Source: Adhaeribacter sp. (lineage in GTDB: Bacteria > Bacteroidota > Bacteroidia > Cytophagales > Hymenobacteraceae). Taken from it: a stretch of 10,033 nucleotides of DNA. This document shows, piece after piece, positions 6,488 through 10,033 of the stretch. The translations under genes were made by a program, and so were the position numbers. The notes under the pieces are model-generated. The model was not told where the DNA came from. It ran no database searches and saw nothing but the letters and a program-made list of their open reading frames with translations. The first letter of the stretch is position 1, and every line of letters begins with the position of its first letter. The stretch is taken from the NCBI GenBank assembly GCA_028288395.1, contig JAQBNV010000073.1, positions 1-10,033 on the forward strand, written 5' to 3'.

Positions 6488-6506
6488 TTTGGTTTACGAG
6501 AATGAT

Positions 6507-6917
6507 TTACGGGTGCGCCGCTACCCACACCTCGCCATCTTTAAATTTCTCTTTCTTCCAGATAGGTACAACTTGCTTGAGGGTATCAATAATATATTCG
6601 CAGGCTTCGAAAGAGGCTTTGCGGTGGGGCGTAGAAACCGCAATTACTACGGCGGCTTCGCCAATTTGCAGGCTGCCTTTGCGGTGCACAATGGCAACTT
6701 TCTGAATCGGCCAGCGGGCCGCAGCCTGGTCTGCAATTTCCTGCATTTTTTTTACGGCCATAGAATCATACGCCTCAAAATCCAGTTGCACCACCGGTTT
6801 GGCCTGGGTCTGGTTACGAACGGTACCAATAAATACATTAATGGCCCCCGCGCTATCGGTCTGCACCGCCTCTATTACCGCCTGGGTATTTATTTCTTCT
6901 TCGGTTATAGCTATCAT
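6507..6917 (-). CDS. moaE: Molybdopterin synthase catalytic subunit MoaE
   Basis: MoaE binds cyclic pyranopterin monophosphate and receives sulfur from the MoaD thiocarboxylate to form molybdopterin. The 136-residue product has the family length and motifs: GAINVFIGTVRN (24-35), LDFEAYDSMA, IVHRKGSLQIGE (H78-R79 in the middle), STPHRKASFEACEYIID (95-111, with the substrate-binding H98-R99), and VPIWKKE followed by FKDGEVWV, which supplies the conserved active-site lysines near 121-126. The ATG at 6917 is a natural family start. It lies downstream of moaD on the same strand after an unusually large 176-base gap. On the other side it converges with the broken nucleotidyltransferase, only 19 bases apart with no obvious terminator between. 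Confidence 0.97.
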   Translation of the reverse strand: MIAITEEEINTQAVIEAVQTDSAGAINVFIGTVRNQTQAKPVVQLDFEAYDSMAVKKMQEIADQAAARWPIQKVAIVHRKGSLQIGEAAVVIAVSTPHRKASFEACEYIIDTLKQVVPIWKKEKFKDGEVWVAAHP

Positions 6918-6935
6918 CGTTTTAGATTATTTGAG

Positions 6936-7089
6936 GTTCGATATTCGATACTTCGATTAGGTATTTCGGATTTTAAAAATTGAAAAATACAATCTCAGGA
7001 AGCATTACTAATTAAATATTGTTAAACGTCCGAATTCCGCCAAAGGCCTTTGAATCTGATAACAAATATCCAGCATCGAATTATCGAAA
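6936..7089. repeat. Imperfect inverted repeat flanking the moaD-moaE gap (possible small insertion)
   Basis: At one end the word TTCGAT appears three times (6937, 6944, 6952). At the other its complement ATCGAA appears twice (about 7074 and 7083). Read as complements, the ends align as GTTCGATATTCGATACTT against TTTCGATAATTCGATGCTG, an imperfect inverted match of about 18 bases. Shorter inner pairs exist (TTCGGA 6965-6970 with TCCGAA 7029-7034). The element is non-coding. It may be a small MITE-like insertion that widened the moaD-moaE spacing; no target duplication was identified. Confidence 0.35.
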
Positions 7090-7093
7090 AATA

Positions 7094-7342
7094 TTACCCG
7101 CCACAAACCGGCGGAATTAATGCTATTTCGTCGTGGGCGGATAAGGCTTGTTCGGGCGTGGCGTAATCATCGTTTACCGCAATCATCAGCGAAGTTAGTT
7201 TTTGTAAGGCCGGATAATCGGTTTTAAGGTTGGTGAGCAACTGGTTTACATCGGCCGTTTCACTTAACTGGTAGTTCAGTTTAGAAGCCCCGATTATTTC
7301 TTTTGTTATTCCGAATAAAGTTATTTTAACCTGCATATTCAA
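7094..7342 (-). CDS. moaD: Molybdopterin synthase sulfur-carrier subunit MoaD
   Basis: MoaD is a ubiquitin-like sulfur carrier; its C-terminal glycine is adenylylated and turned into a thiocarboxylate that MoaE uses. The 82-residue product has the right size. It has a first strand VKITLFGITKEIIG, a LLTNLKTDYPAL helix region, an MIAVNDDYATPEQALSAHDEIALIPPVCGG C-terminal half typical of the family, and the obligatory terminal Gly-Gly (81-82). Translation may start at M1 or M3 of MNMQV. It is divergent from moaA across 120 bases and precedes moaE on the same strand. The activating enzyme MoeB is not in the window. Confidence 0.95.
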   Translation of the reverse strand: MNMQVKITLFGITKEIIGASKLNYQLSETADVNQLLTNLKTDYPALQKLTSLMIAVNDDYATPEQALSAHDEIALIPPVCGG

Positions 7343-7462
7343 TAAAACCTCGATTTTAATACAATTTATCTAATTTTAAGTTAACTTGTGCTATATAAAA
7401 GCAACAAGCCTGAACTTAAGTTCCAGCCTCAGAGTTTTGAGAGAGCGCAGTAAATTAAACAG

Positions 7463-8452
7463 ATGATATTTGATAACCATGGACGGGTTTTAGATTACGT
7501 ACGGTTGGCGGTAACCGACCGGTGCAACCTGCGCTGTTTTTATTGCATGCCCGAAGAAGGCATTGATTATTTGCCCAAAAAGCAACTGCTAACCTACGAA
7601 GAAATGGAACGCATGCTGCAGGTGCTGGCCGGTATGGGTATCCGTAAAGTCCGGATTACGGGCGGAGAACCTTTTCTGCGGAAAGACCTGCTTTCTTTTC
7701 TAGAACGGATTAAAGCCATTCCCGGCATAGAAGAAATTCATATAACTACTAATGGCGTATTAACCGGACCTTTAGTGCCGGCGTTAAAGGAGCTTGGCAT
7801 TAAATCGGTAAATTTAAGCCTCGATAGCCTCGACCGCGAACGATTTTTTAAAATTACCCGGCGCGACGAGTTGCCCCGGGTAATGGATACTTTCCACGCC
7901 TTGCTGCAACACGATATACCGGTAAAAATAAATGCGGTGGTAATGGAAGGCCAGAACACCCAGGATATTATTCCGCTGGCCCAACTCACCGAAAAATACC
8001 CGGTGTCGGTACGCTTTATCGAAGAGATGCCCTTTAATGGCGGTGCCAATAATCATCCGAGCCTGACCTGGAACTACCTTAAAATTCTGGATGAGCTGCA
8101 AAATATTTATCCAGGCTTAACCAAAGCAGCCGACGCGCCCAACGCCACTGCCGAACATTACCGCATACCGGGCCATGCTGGCAATATTGGTATTATTGCG
8201 GCTTATACCCGTACGTTTTGCGGTACCTGTAACCGGATTCGGGTTACGTCCCAGGGTGGTCTTAAAACCTGCCTTTACGGCGAAGATATACTGAATATTA
8301 GAGATTTATTAAGAGCCGGCACTACCGATGAATCTTTAAACGCTGCTTTCCAGGGTGCTTTTAAAAACCGTGCCAAAGATGGTTTCGAAGCGGAAGAACA
8401 GCGGCAATTTTTATTACCGGTGTTTCAGTCCATGTCTACCATTGGTGGATAA
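7463..8452 (+). CDS. moaA: GTP 3',8-cyclase MoaA (radical SAM)
   Basis: MoaA is a radical S-adenosylmethionine enzyme that rearranges GTP in the first step of Moco synthesis. The 329-residue product carries the N-terminal 4Fe-4S motif CNLRCFYC (C21, C25, C28), the SAM-binding GGEP (67-70), LSLDSLD (118-124) and IEEMPF (186-191). It also has the second cluster site near the end, FCGTCNRIRVT through KTCLYG (C253, C256, C270), which binds GTP. It ends in the conserved Gly-Gly (328-329) required for MoaC-coupled catalysis. The ATG at 7463 gives the normal MIFDNHGRVLDYVRLAVTDRCN start. It is divergent from moaD and probably monocistronic, with 190 bases before the next gene. Confidence 0.98.
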   Translation: MIFDNHGRVLDYVRLAVTDRCNLRCFYCMPEEGIDYLPKKQLLTYEEMERMLQVLAGMGIRKVRITGGEPFLRKDLLSFLERIKAIPGIEEIHITTNGVLTGPLVPALKELGIKSVNLSLDSLDRERFFKITRRDELPRVMDTFHALLQHDIPVKINAVVMEGQNTQDIIPLAQLTEKYPVSVRFIEEMPFNGGANNHPSLTWNYLKILDELQNIYPGLTKAADAPNATAEHYRIPGHAGNIGIIAAYTRTFCGTCNRIRVTSQGGLKTCLYGEDILNIRDLLRAGTTDESLNAAFQGAFKNRAKDGFEAEEQRQFLLPVFQSMSTIGG

Positions 8453-8576
8453 ACCACGGAAATATATACCGATTGCCTGCTTTAAGTAATGCCTTGATAA
8501 TCTAATATTAATGGCAGTTCCCCCTCTTTATGTATTCCCTACTCCCCATTTTATTCCTTTTGGTCTATCATTTCCG

Positions 8577-8605
8577 TTGACTTTAAATTAATATTTTTAA
8601 GTTCA
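8577..8605 (+). promoter_or_regulatory. Weak candidate promoter before the flavoprotein gene
   Basis: TTGAC at 8577-8581 and TAAGTTCA at 8598-8605 (two changes from TAnnTTTG) are separated by 18 bases between the TTG and the TA, which fits a Bacteroidota -33/-7 promoter. It lies 38 bases before the ATG at 8643. The -7 match is poor, so this is only a suggestion. Confidence 0.2.
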
Positions 8606-8642
8606 CATTCTAATCTGTTTAAAAAAACAGTTCAGGGCGCGT

Positions 8643-9866
8643 ATGCAGGCAAAGAAGTTTGATGTAATGATAGTAGGAGCGGGGCCGGCCGGGGCTGCCT
8701 GCGCCATTAAATTAGCTAGGTCCGGGTTGGCGATTGCCTTGCTAGAGAAAGCCACTTTCCCCCGCGATAAAACATGCGGCGATGCCCTGAGCATTGATGT
8801 GGTAAACCAGTTATCCCTGCTTTCGGATAAATTGGCCACTGATTTTAACGATATGGCGGCCAAAGTGCCTTCTTACGGCGTCAAAATATTTTCGCCCAAC
8901 CACCAGCATATAGATCTTCCGTTCCATTATAAAAGTCAACCGGGTTGCGGGTATATTTGCCGGCGCACCGATTTCGACAACCTGCTTTTTCAGCATATAA
9001 AAGAATATGATAATATTCAGGTCTTTGAAAATTGCGCGGTAGAAAAAGTAACGTTGCAACCCACGTCGGTAATGGTGCAAACCAACCTGGGTAGTTTTAC
9101 GGCCGAAATGGTAGTGGGCGCCGATGGGGCGCACTCGGTGGTTTCGAAGCACCTGGGAAAAATAAAAGTAGAAAAGCCGCATTACAGCGCGGGCCTCCGG
9201 GTATATTACAAAGGCGTAACTTCTTTTCACGCCGAAAATTACATCGAGCTGCATTTCTTCCGCGATATTTTGCCAGGATATTTGTGGGTATTCCCGCTGC
9301 CGGATAATAAAGCCAATGTCGGTATTGGGCTGTTGTCATCAGCGGTAGCGGCAAAGAAACTAAACCTGAAAGCGACGCTGCAGGAATTACTAGCTACCGC
9401 GCCCAATCTGAAAGAACGGTTTAAAGACGCCCGGCCGCTCGAAACCGTAAAAGGTTATGGCCTGCCCCTAGGGTCGAAACGCCGCCATATTTCGGGAGAC
9501 CGGTATTTATTAACCGGGGATGCGGCGGCGCTCATCGATCCTTTTTCGGGAGAGGGAATCGGCAATGCCATCCGGAGTGGGCGGGTAGCGGCCGACCAGA
9601 TTCTTGCCTGTTTTGCCCATCATAATTTTTCGGCGGCATTTAACAAGGCCTATGACCAGGAGATTTATGCGCGCATGTGGAAGGAATTTAAGGTAAGCCA
9701 CCGTTTGCAAAAGCTATGTCGTTATCCGTGGCTATTTAATTTTGTGGTTAAGAAAGGAAATCAGAGTAAATATTTAAAACATTTTTTAGTAGAGGTCTTG
9801 GCCAACATGGAAATAAAACGGTTATTAACCAAGCCAGCCTTTTACTACCGGATGTTGTTTAAATAA
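8643..9866 (+). CDS. Geranylgeranyl-reductase-family FAD-dependent oxidoreductase
   Basis: The 407-residue product is a flavoprotein of the geranylgeranyl reductase/FixC-like group. It has the N-terminal Rossmann FAD site VGAGPAGAACA (GxGxxG at 12-17) ending in an acidic residue (E35), and a PRDKTCGDALS segment (40-50) typical of the group. R107-R108 sit near the mid-domain. The second FAD motif is GADGAHS (159-165), and GDAAALIDPFSGEGIGNA (292-309) contacts the flavin pyrophosphate and ring. The C-terminus is helical and basic, with no signal peptide. Relatives reduce isoprenoid double bonds or act as electron-transfer dehydrogenases, so the substrate cannot be told from sequence. It lies downstream of moaA with 190 bases between and ends before a strong hairpin, suggesting its own transcript. 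A link to Moco is not implied. Confidence 0.85.
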   Translation: MQAKKFDVMIVGAGPAGAACAIKLARSGLAIALLEKATFPRDKTCGDALSIDVVNQLSLLSDKLATDFNDMAAKVPSYGVKIFSPNHQHIDLPFHYKSQPGCGYICRRTDFDNLLFQHIKEYDNIQVFENCAVEKVTLQPTSVMVQTNLGSFTAEMVVGADGAHSVVSKHLGKIKVEKPHYSAGLRVYYKGVTSFHAENYIELHFFRDILPGYLWVFPLPDNKANVGIGLLSSAVAAKKLNLKATLQELLATAPNLKERFKDARPLETVKGYGLPLGSKRRHISGDRYLLTGDAAALIDPFSGEGIGNAIRSGRVAADQILACFAHHNFSAAFNKAYDQEIYARMWKEFKVSHRLQKLCRYPWLFNFVVKKGNQSKYLKHFLVEVLANMEIKRLLTKPAFYYRMLFK

Positions 9867-9921
9867 TTTTGGTAATAATACTATTTCACCTTTACAACCT
9901 GCCGTAAAGCTGACCTAAAAA

Positions 9922-9967
9922 GTAACTTAAACCCGGTAGGTTTCAAAACCTACCGGGTTTAAGTTAC
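9922..9967. terminator. Perfect 22-bp inverted-repeat hairpin, likely bidirectional terminator
   Basis: Left arm 9922-9943 and right arm 9946-9967 are perfect complements over 22 bases with only CA between; the arms contain ACCCGGTAGGTTT. The hairpin lies 55 bases after the flavoprotein stop. No T-tract follows, but such long self-complementary repeats with this core are common after genes in Bacteroidota genomes and may also be a dispersed repeat. Confidence 0.65.
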
Positions 9968-10033
9968 CTGCAGTATGGCACCTTGTTCATGCGATTTGGT
10001 ATAAATTCTAATGGCAGGTAGGCCAAAAAAGAA

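Noticed and set aside
6465..6983. 172-codon open frame on the plus strand opposite moaE
   Set aside because: It is the complement of the strongly conserved moaE, has no recognisable protein pattern, and is a frame shadow.
7343..7462. Possible Moco riboswitch between moaD and moaA
   Set aside because: I found no multi-stem leader or conserved loop pattern. The 120 bases are AT-rich with only very short complementary words, and Moco riboswitches are mainly known outside Bacteroidota.
8511..8591. 26-codon open frame in a pyrimidine-rich stretch before the flavoprotein gene
   Set aside because: Its composition reflects the CT-rich tract, it has no recognisable motif, and it is of chance length.
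9965..10020. TACCTGC ... GCAGGTA inverted words after the terminal hairpin
   Set aside because: A seven-base match over a 42-base spacer at the window edge cannot be told from chance.
9959..10033. Minus-strand open frame running off the right edge (24 codons ending at TAA 9961-9959)
   Set aside because: It could be the end of a convergent gene, but a second frame is also open over nearly the same stretch and neither is recognisable. It is too short to call.

Overview
The window looks like a chromosomal segment of a Bacteroidota bacterium, most likely of the Cytophagales (Hymenobacteraceae/Adhaeribacter-like). This placement is inferred from protein flavour, near absence of Shine-Dalgarno sequences, a TAnnTTTG-type promoter element before moeA, and small Bacteroidota-style conserved genes. 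No rRNA, tRNA, CRISPR array or transposase gene was seen.

Most of the window is a molybdenum cofactor (Moco) locus. Left to right: the 3' part of a rubredoxin-tailed protein, possibly for nitrate/nitrite assimilation (3-1175, cut by the window edge); a 350-base gap with a REP-like inverted pair and a candidate promoter; moeA (1526-2737, +); a convergent small conserved gene, probably the DUF7009 family (2784-3113, -); a Tat-exported Nif3-like metal protein (3244-4179, +); moaC (about 4220-4717, +) overlapping by 20 bases a MobB-like/MobA fusion (4698-5876, +); a small protein plus frameshifted nucleotidyltransferase pair resembling a toxin-antitoxin-type module (5915-6487, +); moaE and moaD on the minus strand (6507-6917 and 7094-7342); divergent moaA (7463-8452, +); a geranylgeranyl-reductase-like flavoprotein (8643-9866, +); and a 22-bp perfect hairpin, probably a terminator (9922-9967).

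Together MoaA and MoaC convert GTP to cyclic pyranopterin monophosphate, MoaD/MoaE add the dithiolene sulfurs to give molybdopterin, MoeA inserts molybdate, and the MobA half of the fusion adds GMP. The usual MoaD-activating MoeB and the MPT adenylyltransferase (MogA/MoaB) are not in the window. The genes lie in both orientations with several non-Moco genes between them, so this is a cluster of several transcription units, not one operon.

The points most worth a second look are the MobB-MobA fusion with a ruined P-loop, the exported Nif3 protein inside a Moco locus, the single-base frameshift in the nucleotidyltransferase, the REP-like pair before moeA, and the rubredoxin-tailed partial protein.
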